A model generated the notes under the pieces. It did not search any database. It saw only the letters and a program-made list of their open reading frames with translations, and was not told where the DNA came from. From Clostridium sp. cel8 (GTDB taxonomy: Bacteria > Bacillota > Clostridia > Clostridiales > Clostridiaceae): a stretch of 64,000 nt of DNA. The translations under genes were made by a program, and so were the position numbers. Positions within the stretch are counted from its first letter, which is position 1; each line of letters starts with the position of its first letter. The stretch covers positions 1 through 64,000 of the forward strand of contig NZ_JACGAG010000005.1 of NCBI RefSeq assembly GCF_014050525.1. The letters are read 5' to 3'. Of the stretch, positions 9,463 through 19,523 are shown piece by piece.

Positions 9463-11823
9463 ATGAATGATAAATCTCTCAAAACATTGGAGTTTGATAA
9501 GATAAAAGAAAAGTTAAAAAAATATGCTATTACCAATGCAGGTAAAGATATAATAGAAAAATTGAAGCCTTATGATAATGTGTATGAAGTTAGAAAACAC
9601 TTAACTGAAACTATGGAGGCATTTAAATTGCTTATAAAAAAGGGTTCCCCTCCTTTTGATGGTTCCTATGATGTTAGAAATGGAATAACAATGGCTAAAA
9701 AGGGTTCAGTGCTTATGCCTATACAGATATTGAGAATAGCTGGAGTGCTTAGAGCTTCAAGAAGGTTTAAAACATATATAAGTCATAAAGAAGAGGAAGA
9801 GTCCTATAGGATATTAGAAGACGTTTGTTCTGGAATTACAGAGTTAAAATCACTGGAAAATAAGATATTTGAGTCTATAGAAAGTGAAGATCATATTTCA
9901 GATAGAGCAAGTTCTAAATTATATGATTTGCGAAGAAAGTTAAGAAGTAAAAATGCATCTGTAAGAGATAAGGTAAATTCACTTGTAAGAGGATATTCTA
10001 AATATCTGCAAGATGATCTCTATACAATTAGGGGAAGTAGGTATGTACTTCCTGTAAAAGCTGAATATAAAGCATATGTTCCAGGTTTAGTACATGATCA
10101 AAGTTCCAGTGGAGCCACTTTGTATATAGAACCAATGGGACTTGTCAACTTAAATAATGAGATAAGAGAACTTATGCTTGAAGAAAAAGCTGAAATAGAT
10201 AGGATACTTGCTGAGCTTTCAAAAGATATATATAATAATATATCTGCTGTTGAAATAAATGCAAATATATTGTGGAAGCTGGATTTCATATTTGCAAAGG
10301 CAAAATTTGCAAGTGAGTTCAATTGTACAGTGCCTGATGTAAATGAAAATGGGATTATAGATATAGTGCAGGCAAAACATCCACTTATAGATAGAAAATC
10401 AGTAGTGCCTATGGATTTATACATGGGAAAGGATTTTAAATCTCTAGTTATAACTGGACCAAATACAGGAGGAAAGACTGTTACTTTAAAAACTATGGGA
10501 CTATTGCATATTATGGCATTAAGTGGGCTTATGATACCTGCAAGAGAAAACTCAACTGTTGGATTTTTTAAAGAAATTTTTGCAGATATTGGAGATGAAC
10601 AGAGTATTGAACAGAGCCTATCTACTTTTTCTTCTCATATGACTAATATTGTAAACATAATAAATAAGGCAGATGAAAATTCACTTGTTTTATTTGATGA
10701 ACTTGGAGCAGGTACAGATCCTACAGAAGGAGCTGCTCTTGCTGTATCAATACTTGAAAATTTAAAGAAAAGACATTCAACTATAGTTGCAACTACTCAT
10801 TATAGTGAATTAAAAGTATATGCTTTAAAAACAGATGGAGTTGAAAATGCATCTGTTGAATTTGATGTTAAAACACTAAGGCCTACATATAGGCTTATGA
10901 TAGGATCTCCTGGAAAATCTAATGCTTTTGAAATATCAAAGAGATTGGGACTTCCTGACTTTATAATAGAAGATGCTAGAAAAAATATATCAAGTGATGC
11001 CTTAAAATTTGAAGATCTTATACAAAATCTTCAAAATAAAAATTTGGAAGCAGAAAGATATTCAAGAGAGGCTAGGAATCTAAAAATTGAAGCTGAAAGA
11101 ATCAAAGAAAAGTATGAAAAAAAGCTCGATAAACTTAAAAACATTAGAGAAAAGACTATTATGGAAGCCAATAAAAAAGCAAGAAATATAATGAAGGAAG
11201 CTAAAGAAGAAGCAGATACTATATTAAAGGAAATGAGAAGATTAGAAAAACTTGGATATAGTAGTGAAGCTAGAAAAGAACTTGAACGTCAAAGAAAGGG
11301 ACTTGGAAAAAAACTAGACGATGCTGAAGAAAAGCTGTATGTGAATAAAACAAATGAAGGTGAAGAAATTGACAGCGTAAGAGAAGGAGAAGAAGTTTTC
11401 TTGCCATCCCTTAACCAAAATGTAATTGTACTTACATTGCCAGACAATAGAGGGGAAGTTCAAGTACAGGCAGGTATAATGAAAATAGATGTTAAGCTTA
11501 AGGATCTTAGAAAGGCAAAGAATTCTCAGAAAAAGTCAGATAGGACTAAAAAGAGATCTCCTAAGTTGAATTTGAAATCTGTTCCTAGTTCTGTGGATCT
11601 GCGTGGTATGGATTCTATAGAAGCTACTTATACAGCTGATAAATATTTAGATGATGCATATATGGGTGGACTTAAGGAAGTTACAATAATACATGGAAAA
11701 GGTACAGGAGTGCTTAGAAATTCAATAAATGAAATGTTAAAACGTAATTCACATGTAAAAAAATATAGACTAGGTGAGTATGGAGAAGGAGGTACAGGTG
11801 TTACAATAGTTGAATTAAAGTAG
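9463..11823 (+). CDS. mutS2: Endonuclease MutS2 / ribosome rescue factor
   Basis: A 786-residue MutS2. It has MutS domain III-like helices, an ATPase with Walker A GPNTGGKTVTLKTMG and Walker B LFDELGAGTDPTEG, a long coiled coil (about 510-630), a KOW-like segment and a C-terminal Smr nuclease domain (SVDLRGMDSIEA, IIHGKGTGVLR). MutS2 suppresses recombination and, in Bacillus, acts on collided ribosomes. ATG at 9439 also opens the frame but has no ribosome site. ATG 9463 gives the family N-terminus (NDKSLKTLEFDKIKEKL), with AAAGGGG some 14 bp upstream, a rather long spacing. Confidence 0.95.
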   Translation: MNDKSLKTLEFDKIKEKLKKYAITNAGKDIIEKLKPYDNVYEVRKHLTETMEAFKLLIKKGSPPFDGSYDVRNGITMAKKGSVLMPIQILRIAGVLRASRRFKTYISHKEEEESYRILEDVCSGITELKSLENKIFESIESEDHISDRASSKLYDLRRKLRSKNASVRDKVNSLVRGYSKYLQDDLYTIRGSRYVLPVKAEYKAYVPGLVHDQSSSGATLYIEPMGLVNLNNEIRELMLEEKAEIDRILAELSKDIYNNISAVEINANILWKLDFIFAKAKFASEFNCTVPDVNENGIIDIVQAKHPLIDRKSVVPMDLYMGKDFKSLVITGPNTGGKTVTLKTMGLLHIMALSGLMIPARENSTVGFFKEIFADIGDEQSIEQSLSTFSSHMTNIVNIINKADENSLVLFDELGAGTDPTEGAALAVSILENLKKRHSTIVATTHYSELKVYALKTDGVENASVEFDVKTLRPTYRLMIGSPGKSNAFEISKRLGLPDFIIEDARKNISSDALKFEDLIQNLQNKNLEAERYSREARNLKIEAERIKEKYEKKLDKLKNIREKTIMEANKKARNIMKEAKEEADTILKEMRRLEKLGYSSEARKELERQRKGLGKKLDDAEEKLYVNKTNEGEEIDSVREGEEVFLPSLNQNVIVLTLPDNRGEVQVQAGIMKIDVKLKDLRKAKNSQKKSDRTKKRSPKLNLKSVPSSVDLRGMDSIEATYTADKYLDDAYMGGLKEVTIIHGKGTGVLRNSINEMLKRNSHVKKYRLGEYGEGGTGVTIVELK

Positions 11824-11852
11824 ATTTCGTAATTTGGTGGAGGAGTAATAAT

Positions 11853-12296
11853 ATGATTATAGTAAGTGCTTGCCTTTGTGGTATAAATACTAGATATGAC
11901 GGAAGAAGTAGTCTAAAAAAAGAAATTTTAAAACTTGTTATAGATGGAAAAGCTATACCAGTTTGTCCAGAACAACTTGGAGGATTAAGTACTCCAAGAT
12001 TACCTTGTGAAATAAAGGGTGGATCTGGAATAGATGTAATAGAGAAAAGAGCATTTGTAGTTAATTCACAGGGAGTGGATATGAGTGAAAATTTTTTAAG
12101 GGGAGCCTATGAAACATTAAACATATGTAAAAGATGTAATGTAACTTCAGCTATATTGAAATCAAGAAGCCCATCTTGTGGATATAAGAAAATTTATGAC
12201 GGAAGTTTTAATGGAAATATAATAGATGGAAATGGAGTAACCTGTGAACTTTTAATAAAAAACAATATAAAAGTATATAATGAAGATATTTTTTAG
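11853..12296 (+). CDS. DUF523 family protein
   Basis: A 147-residue DUF523 protein. It starts IIVSACLCGINTRYDG and has VCPEQLGGLSTPR and KSRSPSCGYKKIYDG, all typical of the family. The conserved cysteines suggest metal or thiol chemistry, but no reaction is established. It lies 29 bp after mutS2 behind GGTGGAGGAG and may be in the same operon. Its function cannot be told from this window. Confidence 0.85.
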   Translation: MIIVSACLCGINTRYDGRSSLKKEILKLVIDGKAIPVCPEQLGGLSTPRLPCEIKGGSGIDVIEKRAFVVNSQGVDMSENFLRGAYETLNICKRCNVTSAILKSRSPSCGYKKIYDGSFNGNIIDGNGVTCELLIKNNIKVYNEDIF

Positions 12297-12499
12297 ATGG
12301 AAGACTTATACATGTTATCATTTGGTAAAAACATTGTAGTTTAAGTGATTTTAATCACCATTTATAGTATAATTATAAATATTAAATATTACGCAGTAAG
12401 CATACAATAATCAGATTCATTTACTATAATTGCATATTATATTAAATAATTCATATAAAAATATACTATTTAATATATAACTAAGTAGGAGGTATTGAT

Positions 12500-14230
12500 A
12501 TGTATAAGGAAAGGTATGAAGAGTGGTTAAATTCAGATCTTATTGATGAAAAGGCAAAATTAGAGTTAAAAGGTATTAAAGATGAGAAGGAAATAGAAGA
12601 TAGGTTTTATAAGGACTTAGAGTTTGGTACAGGTGGTCTTAGAGGTGTAATGGCAATTGGTACTAATAGAATGAATATATATACTGTAAGAAAGGCAACT
12701 CAAGGATTGTCAAATTATCTAATAAATAAGTACAATGAAGATATATCTGTATGTATTGGATATGACTCAAGACTAAATTCTGAAACTTTTGCTAAAGAAG
12801 CCGCTTTAAATTTATGTGCAAATGGTATTAAAGTAAATTTATTTGAATCATTGCGACCAACTCCTATGTTATCATATGCAGTTAGAGAACTTAAAAGTAA
12901 AGCAGGAATAGTTATAACTGCGTCACATAATCCTAAAGAATATAATGGTTATAAAGTATATGGAGAAGACGGAGGCCAAATTACAGATGTACCTGCAAAA
13001 GAAATATTTAAGTATATAGAAGCAGTTGATGATCTTTCAAAGGTGAAGACAATAGATATTCATGAAGCTAAAAATAAAAAATTGTTAAATATTATAGGTG
13101 AGGAAGTTGATAAGACATATATAGATAAAGTAAAAAAGCTTTGTATAAGAAAAGAACTTATACGCGATATGGCAGACAAACTTAAAATAATATATACTCC
13201 ACTCCATGGAAGCGGAAATATACCTGTAAGAAGAGTACTTAAAGAGCTTGGATATAATAATGTTCATGTAGTACCGGAGCAGGAAAAACCTGATGGGAAT
13301 TTTCCAACGGCACATTATCCTAATCCAGAAGATCCAAAAGTTTTCAATATAGCTCTTGAAATGGCAAAGGACATAAAGCCAGATATAATATTTGGAACTG
13401 ATCCAGATTGTGATAGAATAGGTGTTGTTGTAAAAAAAGCAGATGGTAAATATAGTGTGCTTACAGGAAATGAAACAGGCATTTTACTGACTCATTATAT
13501 ATTATCTTCCTTAGATGAGATGAAGATACTTCCTAAAAATGCTGCAATTGTGAAAACCATAGTTACTACAGAGGCTGCTGAAAAAATAGCTGAAAGTTAT
13601 GGAGTAGAAGTAGTAAATGTTTTAACAGGATTTAAATATATAGGAGAAAAAATAAAAGAATTCAATTCTAAAGGAGATAAAAAGTTTGTATTTGGATTTG
13701 AGGAAAGCTACGGATATTTGTCAGGAGATTTTGTAAGAGATAAAGATGCAGTAATTGCATCAGCACTTATATGTGAAATGGTTCTATATTATAAATCAAA
13801 AGGAATGACACTTTATGATGCACTTATAAAATTGTATGAAAAGTATGGATTTTATAAAGAAAAACTTGTGGCAATAGAACTTAAGGGCATAGAGGGTCGT
13901 GAAAAGATAGAGAAGATAATGCAATACCTTAGACATTCAATGAAAGACAATTTAGATAATGTGAAAATAGTAAAAAAGATTGACTACAAACTTGGAGTAG
14001 AAAAAGATTTGATTGGTATAAAGGAAAAAACCATTGATTTGCCTAAGTCAAATGTTCTTAAATTTATTTTGGAAGATAAGTCATGGTTTGTAGTAAGACC
14101 TTCTGGCACAGAGCCAAAGATAAAGATATATCTATCTGTAATAGGAGATAACTTAGATGACTCTAAAAAAAGAATAGAGATTCTTCAGAAAAAAATTGAA
14201 AAAGTACTTAATGATGCATGTAACTGTTAA
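12500..14230 (+). CDS. pgcA: Alpha-phosphoglucomutase / phosphomannomutase
   Basis: A 576-residue alpha-D-phosphohexomutase of the Bacillus PgcA type, interconverting glucose 6- and 1-phosphate. Motifs in order: the catalytic serine loop TASHNPKEYNGYKVY, the metal-binding loop GTDPDCDRIG, the sugar-binding loop GFEESYGYL and the phosphate-binding RPSGTEPKIKIYL. Start ATG behind GTAGGAGG. It feeds glucose 1-phosphate to galU, 1.1 kb downstream, and so probably supplies UDP-glucose to the glycan cluster. The 203 bp before it are AT-rich with no gene. Confidence 0.93.
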   Translation: MYKERYEEWLNSDLIDEKAKLELKGIKDEKEIEDRFYKDLEFGTGGLRGVMAIGTNRMNIYTVRKATQGLSNYLINKYNEDISVCIGYDSRLNSETFAKEAALNLCANGIKVNLFESLRPTPMLSYAVRELKSKAGIVITASHNPKEYNGYKVYGEDGGQITDVPAKEIFKYIEAVDDLSKVKTIDIHEAKNKKLLNIIGEEVDKTYIDKVKKLCIRKELIRDMADKLKIIYTPLHGSGNIPVRRVLKELGYNNVHVVPEQEKPDGNFPTAHYPNPEDPKVFNIALEMAKDIKPDIIFGTDPDCDRIGVVVKKADGKYSVLTGNETGILLTHYILSSLDEMKILPKNAAIVKTIVTTEAAEKIAESYGVEVVNVLTGFKYIGEKIKEFNSKGDKKFVFGFEESYGYLSGDFVRDKDAVIASALICEMVLYYKSKGMTLYDALIKLYEKYGFYKEKLVAIELKGIEGREKIEKIMQYLRHSMKDNLDNVKIVKKIDYKLGVEKDLIGIKEKTIDLPKSNVLKFILEDKSWFVVRPSGTEPKIKIYLSVIGDNLDDSKKRIEILQKKIEKVLNDACNC

Positions 14231-14263
14231 TTAAAACACAAATATGAAAAATAGGTGAGATTT

Positions 14264-15331
14264 ATGGATATAAAGGTACACTTGAAAGATAAGTTATCAA
14301 GTATGTTGTTTTTGGAAATAGATAAAAATAATCTGAAAAAAATTTTTAATACAGATTTAAAAGGGCAAATATATTTACCTATAGCTGCAAGTAATATAAT
14401 TGATACTGTTAAAGCACAAAAGAATATGGATAAAATACCTGTTCAGTTTTTTATAGAAGGAATGTTTTATGTATTAGGAGCAGATAGAGATTTCAAGTAT
14501 AATGACAGCTATATTGAAATATTAAAAAATACACCAAATAGTGTAAAGTTTATAAAAGGTAAGATAGCAAAGCAGGTTAAAGATAAGAAATATGAGGATG
14601 CATATATACTTCTTAAAGGGCTTCTTAATGTAGAAAAAACTAAAGAAGTTTATGATAAAATAATAATTCTTGTAGATTATATTAGAAAAACTGATAGCAG
14701 TTACAAATCTGAAGAATTAGAAATTTTGGAAGATGCAGAGAGTATAGATAACTATGCTCTCCCATATTTTTATGATGCAATTATTCAAAGAGAAGATGAA
14801 AATTATGAAAAAGCTCTTTTTTGTATAAATAATTACATATCAAGAGGCGGAGAAAAAACTATGGAAGCCTTGGATTTCAAAGAGTCTGTAAAGTCAGTAG
14901 TTGAATTTAATAAAGCAAAAGAAATACTAAATGAAAATCCTACAGAAGCTTTAAAGATAATGTTGCCTTTAATGGATGTATTTGGAGATCATCCATCCTT
15001 TTATTACTATGTGGCAGTAGCATACAGACTATTGGAAAACTATGAAAAAGCCATATACTATTTAAATGAAGCTTTAAATATAGATAGCAGTATAGTTGAA
15101 GTTATAAATGAGATGGGAATAAATTATGCATGTATAGGAGATTATAAAACAGCGATTTCCTATTTGCGAAAGGCATTTGAAGCTACTAGATCAGTTGAAA
15201 TTTGTACAAATTTGGTAATGTGTTATTTGAATTTAAATGATATGAAAAGTGCTAGAGAGCATTTTAATATTGCAAAAAAATTAGATCCTAAAGATGAAGT
15301 TGTGATTCAACTTGAAAATATATTTAAATAA
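14264..15331 (+). CDS. Tetratricopeptide repeat protein
   Basis: A 355-residue soluble protein with no signal peptide. The C-terminal ~130 residues contain TPR-like units (SFYYYVAVAYRLLENYEKAI, INEMGINYACIGDYKTAISY, CTNLVMCYLNLNDMKSA). The N-terminal half is not recognised. The frame opens at GTG 14255, but that codon is part of the Shine-Dalgarno AGGTGAG, so ATG 14264 is preferred. It lies between the phosphoglucomutase and galU. TPRs mediate protein contacts; no partner can be named. Confidence 0.8.
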   Translation: MDIKVHLKDKLSSMLFLEIDKNNLKKIFNTDLKGQIYLPIAASNIIDTVKAQKNMDKIPVQFFIEGMFYVLGADRDFKYNDSYIEILKNTPNSVKFIKGKIAKQVKDKKYEDAYILLKGLLNVEKTKEVYDKIIILVDYIRKTDSSYKSEELEILEDAESIDNYALPYFYDAIIQREDENYEKALFCINNYISRGGEKTMEALDFKESVKSVVEFNKAKEILNENPTEALKIMLPLMDVFGDHPSFYYYVAVAYRLLENYEKAIYYLNEALNIDSSIVEVINEMGINYACIGDYKTAISYLRKAFEATRSVEICTNLVMCYLNLNDMKSAREHFNIAKKLDPKDEVVIQLENIFK

Positions 15332-15381
15332 ATTGTAAATTTTTATATGTATGATTTTTTATTTGAAGGGAGATTTTTAGT

Positions 15382-16314
15382 TTGAAAGTAAAAAAAGCTA
15401 TAATACCAGCAGCAGGTCTTGGAACTAGATTTTTGCCTGCAACTAAAGCACAGCCAAAGGAAATGCTTCCAATAGTTGATAAACCAACTATACAGTATAT
15501 TATTGAAGAAGCTGTAGCATCTGGAATAGAACAGATTTTAATAATTACAGGAAGAAATAAGAGGGCTATAGAAGATCATTTTGATAAATCTGTAGAGCTT
15601 GAAAATGAACTTGAAAATCATAATAAGAAAGAACTTTTAAATTTAGTTCAAAAAGTATCAAATATGGCAGATATATATTATATACGTCAAAAAGAACCTA
15701 AGGGCCTAGGAAATGCTATAAGTTGTGCCGAAACTTTTGTTGGAAATGAGCCCTTTGCAGTTATGCTTGGTGATGATGTGGTAGATAGCAAAGTGCCATG
15801 TTTGAAGCAACTTATGGACTGTTATGATGAATACAAAACATCTATACTGGGAGTACAAAAAGTTCCTAAAGATGAGGTTTACAAGTATGGAATAGTAAGG
15901 GGTATGTATATAGAAGATAGAGTGTATAAAGTAAAAGGACTTGTTGAAAAGCCAAAATGTGAAAGTGCACCTTCTAATATAGCCATACTTGGAAGATATA
16001 TAATAACTCCATCTATATTTGAAATATTAAAAGAAACTGTTCCTGGCAAAGATGGAGAAATTCAGCTTACAGATGCACTTAAGACCTTGGCAAAGATAGA
16101 GGCTATGTATGCTTATAATTTTGAAGGAAGAAGGTATGATGTAGGAGATAAATTAGGGTTTTTGCAGGCAACTGTAGAATATGCCCTAAAGAGAGATGAG
16201 TTGAAAAAACCTTTTATGCAATACCTTATGAATTTAAAAGATACTGATTTATTTAAAAATGTAAATAAGGAAGCAATGGATGAAGTTAGTAAAAATAAGT
16301 TTACAAATTCATAA
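15382..16314 (+). CDS. galU: UTP-glucose-1-phosphate uridylyltransferase
   Basis: Makes UDP-glucose from UTP and glucose 1-phosphate. The nucleotide-binding signature AAGLGTRFLPATKAQPKEMLP is near the N-terminus, followed by QKEPKGLGNAI, MLGDDVVDS and the lysine region GLVEKPKCESAPSN. Length of 310 residues is normal. It starts at TTG behind AGGGAG with 9-bp spacing. It stands at the head of the glycan cluster, next to the phosphoglucomutase, as a precursor supplier. Confidence 0.95.
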   Translation: MKVKKAIIPAAGLGTRFLPATKAQPKEMLPIVDKPTIQYIIEEAVASGIEQILIITGRNKRAIEDHFDKSVELENELENHNKKELLNLVQKVSNMADIYYIRQKEPKGLGNAISCAETFVGNEPFAVMLGDDVVDSKVPCLKQLMDCYDEYKTSILGVQKVPKDEVYKYGIVRGMYIEDRVYKVKGLVEKPKCESAPSNIAILGRYIITPSIFEILKETVPGKDGEIQLTDALKTLAKIEAMYAYNFEGRRYDVGDKLGFLQATVEYALKRDELKKPFMQYLMNLKDTDLFKNVNKEAMDEVSKNKFTNS

Positions 16315-16406
16315 ATAAAATATATTGAATAATTTTTACTATGATGTAAAATAGAAAAGAGAGTTTGCTTAAAAACTTTATAAAAATAACTTTAGGAAGT
16401 GTTGAT

Positions 16407-18266
16407 ATGCAAAAAAGTAAAAAACTTATTATATATGATATGATATTGCTAATAGGTTCCTTATATTTTGCACTGCTTTTAAAATTTGACTTTACTTCTA
16501 TACCATCTGAATATATGGAATTCTTAAAATTATCATTGGTTCCAGTGATAGGTATAACACTTATATTTAATAAGTTTTTTAAATTATACGATAGCATATG
16601 GAAATATGCATCTGTAGAAGAACTGCTTTCTATTATCTATTCAATTTCACTTTCAAATATTGTGTTTATAATATATAGCCGTTTTGTAAACTTTACGTTT
16701 CTAGGAAATAGATATTATAGATTCCCATTTTCTGTTCATATAATTTTTTGGATACTATCAGTAGTTACACTGGGGGGAAGTAGGTTTTTAATTAGAATAG
16801 TTGAACAGAGCAAGGGAGAGAAAGACACAAAGGAGAACGGTAAGAAACTGCTTATAATAGGAGCAGGCGATGCATCTTCTATATTGATAAAGGAAATAAA
16901 GAGAAATACCAATTTAAATTATGATATAGTTGGACTTATTGATGATGATGTTGCTAAAAAAAATAAGATGATAAGTGGAGTAAAAGTTCTTGGAGGAAGA
17001 AATGACATTATAGATATATGCAAAAAAAATAGAATAGAAGAAATAATAATTGCAATTCCTTCTGTGGATATTGATTCAAAAAGAGAGATTATAAATATAT
17101 GTAAAAAAACAGGTTGCAAATTAAAAACATTACCAGGAATATATGAAATTGTGGACGGAAAGGTAAATATAAGCAAACTTAGAGATGTGAATATAGAAGA
17201 CTTACTTGGCAGAGATGAGGTAAAGCTTGATAATAGCAATATAAATAAGTACATAAAGGATAAAGTTATATTAGTTACAGGAGGCGGAGGATCAATAGGA
17301 TCTGAGCTTTGTAGGCAGATATCAAGGTTTAACCCAAGAGAACTTTTGATTTTGGATATATACGAGAACAATGCCTATAGTGTACAGATGGAACTTAACT
17401 ATAAGCATCCAGAACTAAACAAAAAGGTTATTATTGCATCAATAAGGGATATTAATAGAATGAGAGAAATATTCTCAAAATATAAACCGGATGTTGTATT
17501 TCATGCAGCTGCTCATAAACATGTTCCACTTATGGAATTAAATCCACAAGAAGCTGTAAAAAATAATATAATAGGAACTTATAATGTACTTAAATGTTGC
17601 AATGAATTTAAAGTTAAAAAATTTGTCCAAATAAGTACAGACAAGGCAGTAAATCCTACAAATATAATGGGAGCTACAAAGAGATTTTGTGAAATGATGG
17701 TTCAGGCTTTTGATCAAGTTAGTGATACTGAATATGTTGCTGTAAGATTTGGAAATGTACTTGGAAGTAACGGTTCTGTTATACCATTATTTAAAAATCA
17801 AATAGCCCATGGTGGTCCTGTTACTGTTACCCACCCTAAAATAAATAGATTTTTTATGACAATTCCAGAAGCAGCCCAACTAGTTATACAGGCAGGTGCA
17901 ATAGCAAAAGGTGGAGAAATATTTGTTCTTGACATGGGAAAACCAGTTAAAATAGTAGATTTAGCTAGAGATCTCATAACACTTTCTGGTTATAAGCCTG
18001 ATGTGGATATAAAAATAGAATATACAGGACTTAGACCAGGAGAAAAACTCTATGAAGAACCACTTATGAATGAAGTGGCACTTACATCTACGGAACACAA
18101 TAAGATATTTGTTGAGAAAAATAGCAATATAGATATTGGTTTTATAAATAGCTCTATAGATGAATTTAAAAAAGTAGTAAATAGAGATAAAGAAAGTGTA
18201 TTCGAGCTCATGGAAGAAAAAGTTCCTACTTACAGGAGAAAGAAGAATGATGAGGAATCTGCTTAA
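16407..18266 (+). CDS. Membrane nucleotide-sugar 4,6-dehydratase (PglF/CapD-like)
   Basis: About 619 residues. Four N-terminal membrane helices are followed by a CoA-binding-like Rossmann domain (KKLLIIGAGDASSILIKEI) and a short-chain dehydrogenase domain starting VILVTGGGGSIGSELCRQ, with ISTDKAVNPTNIMGATKR in place of a YxxxK motif, as in PglF, CapD and WbpM. Such enzymes turn UDP-GlcNAc into a UDP-4-keto-6-deoxy sugar. The frame opens at TTG 16365, but AGGAAG at 16394-16399 points to ATG 16407. It lacks a neighbouring aminotransferase. Confidence 0.88.
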   Translation: MQKSKKLIIYDMILLIGSLYFALLLKFDFTSIPSEYMEFLKLSLVPVIGITLIFNKFFKLYDSIWKYASVEELLSIIYSISLSNIVFIIYSRFVNFTFLGNRYYRFPFSVHIIFWILSVVTLGGSRFLIRIVEQSKGEKDTKENGKKLLIIGAGDASSILIKEIKRNTNLNYDIVGLIDDDVAKKNKMISGVKVLGGRNDIIDICKKNRIEEIIIAIPSVDIDSKREIINICKKTGCKLKTLPGIYEIVDGKVNISKLRDVNIEDLLGRDEVKLDNSNINKYIKDKVILVTGGGGSIGSELCRQISRFNPRELLILDIYENNAYSVQMELNYKHPELNKKVIIASIRDINRMREIFSKYKPDVVFHAAAHKHVPLMELNPQEAVKNNIIGTYNVLKCCNEFKVKKFVQISTDKAVNPTNIMGATKRFCEMMVQAFDQVSDTEYVAVRFGNVLGSNGSVIPLFKNQIAHGGPVTVTHPKINRFFMTIPEAAQLVIQAGAIAKGGEIFVLDMGKPVKIVDLARDLITLSGYKPDVDIKIEYTGLRPGEKLYEEPLMNEVALTSTEHNKIFVEKNSNIDIGFINSSIDEFKKVVNRDKESVFELMEEKVPTYRRKKNDEESA

Positions 18267-18303
18267 TACTTGATTAAAATTATAATTTTTATGTGGAGGA
18301 AAT

Positions 18304-19491
18304 ATGAAAGTTCTAATAATTTCCCATATGTATCCTTCAAATTTTAATAATATGGCTGGAATATTTGTATATGAGCAGGCTAGGGCACTTGTACGAAATG
18401 GATGCGAGGTAAAGGTTGTAAGTCCTGTACCTTGGGCACCTTTTCCACTAAAAAACATGAGTGCAAAATGGAAGGGATATTCAAATATACCATATAAGGA
18501 TAAAATAGGGTCAATAGATGTGTACTATCCAAGGTATCTAGAATTTCCAAGAGGAATTCTATTTAATAGGTCTGGATATTTTATGGGGAAGTGTATAACA
18601 AGTACTGTAAAGCAAATATATAAGAAATTTAAGTTTGATGTAATACATTCAAATGTAGCACTGCCAGATGGATATAGTGCAATTATAGTAAATAGGAATT
18701 TGAAGCTTCCACATGTTGTTACTATACATGGGCAGGATTTTCAAAATACAATATATAGAAATAAAAAGTGTAAACAAGCAGTATTTAAAGTTTTAAATAG
18801 AGTAGACAGAATAATAACTGTGAGTACAAAGCTTGGCAATATTGTAGCTCAAGAGAACTTTTATAAAAAAGTGAGAGTTATACATAATGGCATAGATGAA
18901 AAAATTATAAAATGTAATTCCGAAGATAATCTAAATGAGGAAAAGAAAGATAAAATTAAAATTCTAAGCGTGTCAAATTTAAAGAAAACAAAGGGTATAC
19001 AGATAAATTTAGAGGCAATAAGTAAATTAAAAGATAAGTATAAGAATATACAATATGATATAATAGGAAGCGGAGAATTTGAAAGTGCACTTAAAAATCT
19101 TGTAAAAAAACTTAACTTAGGAAAAATAGTAAATTTTTTAGGAAGTATGGAACATAGCAAAGTAATTGAAAATATGTCACAATATGATATATTTTCTCTT
19201 CCAAGTTACAATGAAGGATTTGGTGTTGCATATATAGAGGCAATGTCTCAAGGACTTCCTGTAATAGGTGTAAAAGGTGAAGGAATTGAAGATGCTATAG
19301 AACATGGATACAATGGATTCTTAGTTAAAAGAAAAGATGTAGATAGTTTAGTTTCTGTTCTTTCATATTTAATTGAAAATGAGAAAAAGAGAATGGAAAT
19401 AGGTATAAATGCAATTGATACTGTAAAAAGATATTTTACATGGGATAAAAATGCTAAAGAGGTTATAAAATTGTATAATGAAATTATATGA
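18304..19491 (+). CDS. Glycosyltransferase family 4
   Basis: A GT-B glycosyltransferase of 395 residues. The N-terminal acceptor domain begins KVLIISHMYPSNFNNMAG. The donor domain carries ILSVSNLKKTKGI and the EX7E-type motif EGFGVAYIEAMSQGLPVIG. No signal peptide is seen; it would act on a lipid-linked glycan at the inner face of the membrane. It starts at ATG behind TGGAGGA, 37 bp after the dehydratase. The sugar and linkage are unknown. Confidence 0.88.
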   Translation: MKVLIISHMYPSNFNNMAGIFVYEQARALVRNGCEVKVVSPVPWAPFPLKNMSAKWKGYSNIPYKDKIGSIDVYYPRYLEFPRGILFNRSGYFMGKCITSTVKQIYKKFKFDVIHSNVALPDGYSAIIVNRNLKLPHVVTIHGQDFQNTIYRNKKCKQAVFKVLNRVDRIITVSTKLGNIVAQENFYKKVRVIHNGIDEKIIKCNSEDNLNEEKKDKIKILSVSNLKKTKGIQINLEAISKLKDKYKNIQYDIIGSGEFESALKNLVKKLNLGKIVNFLGSMEHSKVIENMSQYDIFSLPSYNEGFGVAYIEAMSQGLPVIGVKGEGIEDAIEHGYNGFLVKRKDVDSLVSVLSYLIENEKKRMEIGINAIDTVKRYFTWDKNAKEVIKLYNEII

Positions 19492-19523
19492 TTTTATAAA
19501 ATTATGAAAATTCAGGAGGAAAA

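Noticed and set aside
17961-18458. Minus-strand ORF of 165 codons across the dehydratase and glycosyltransferase junction
   Set aside because: It opposes two well-supported genes and shows no recognisable domain or ribosome site.
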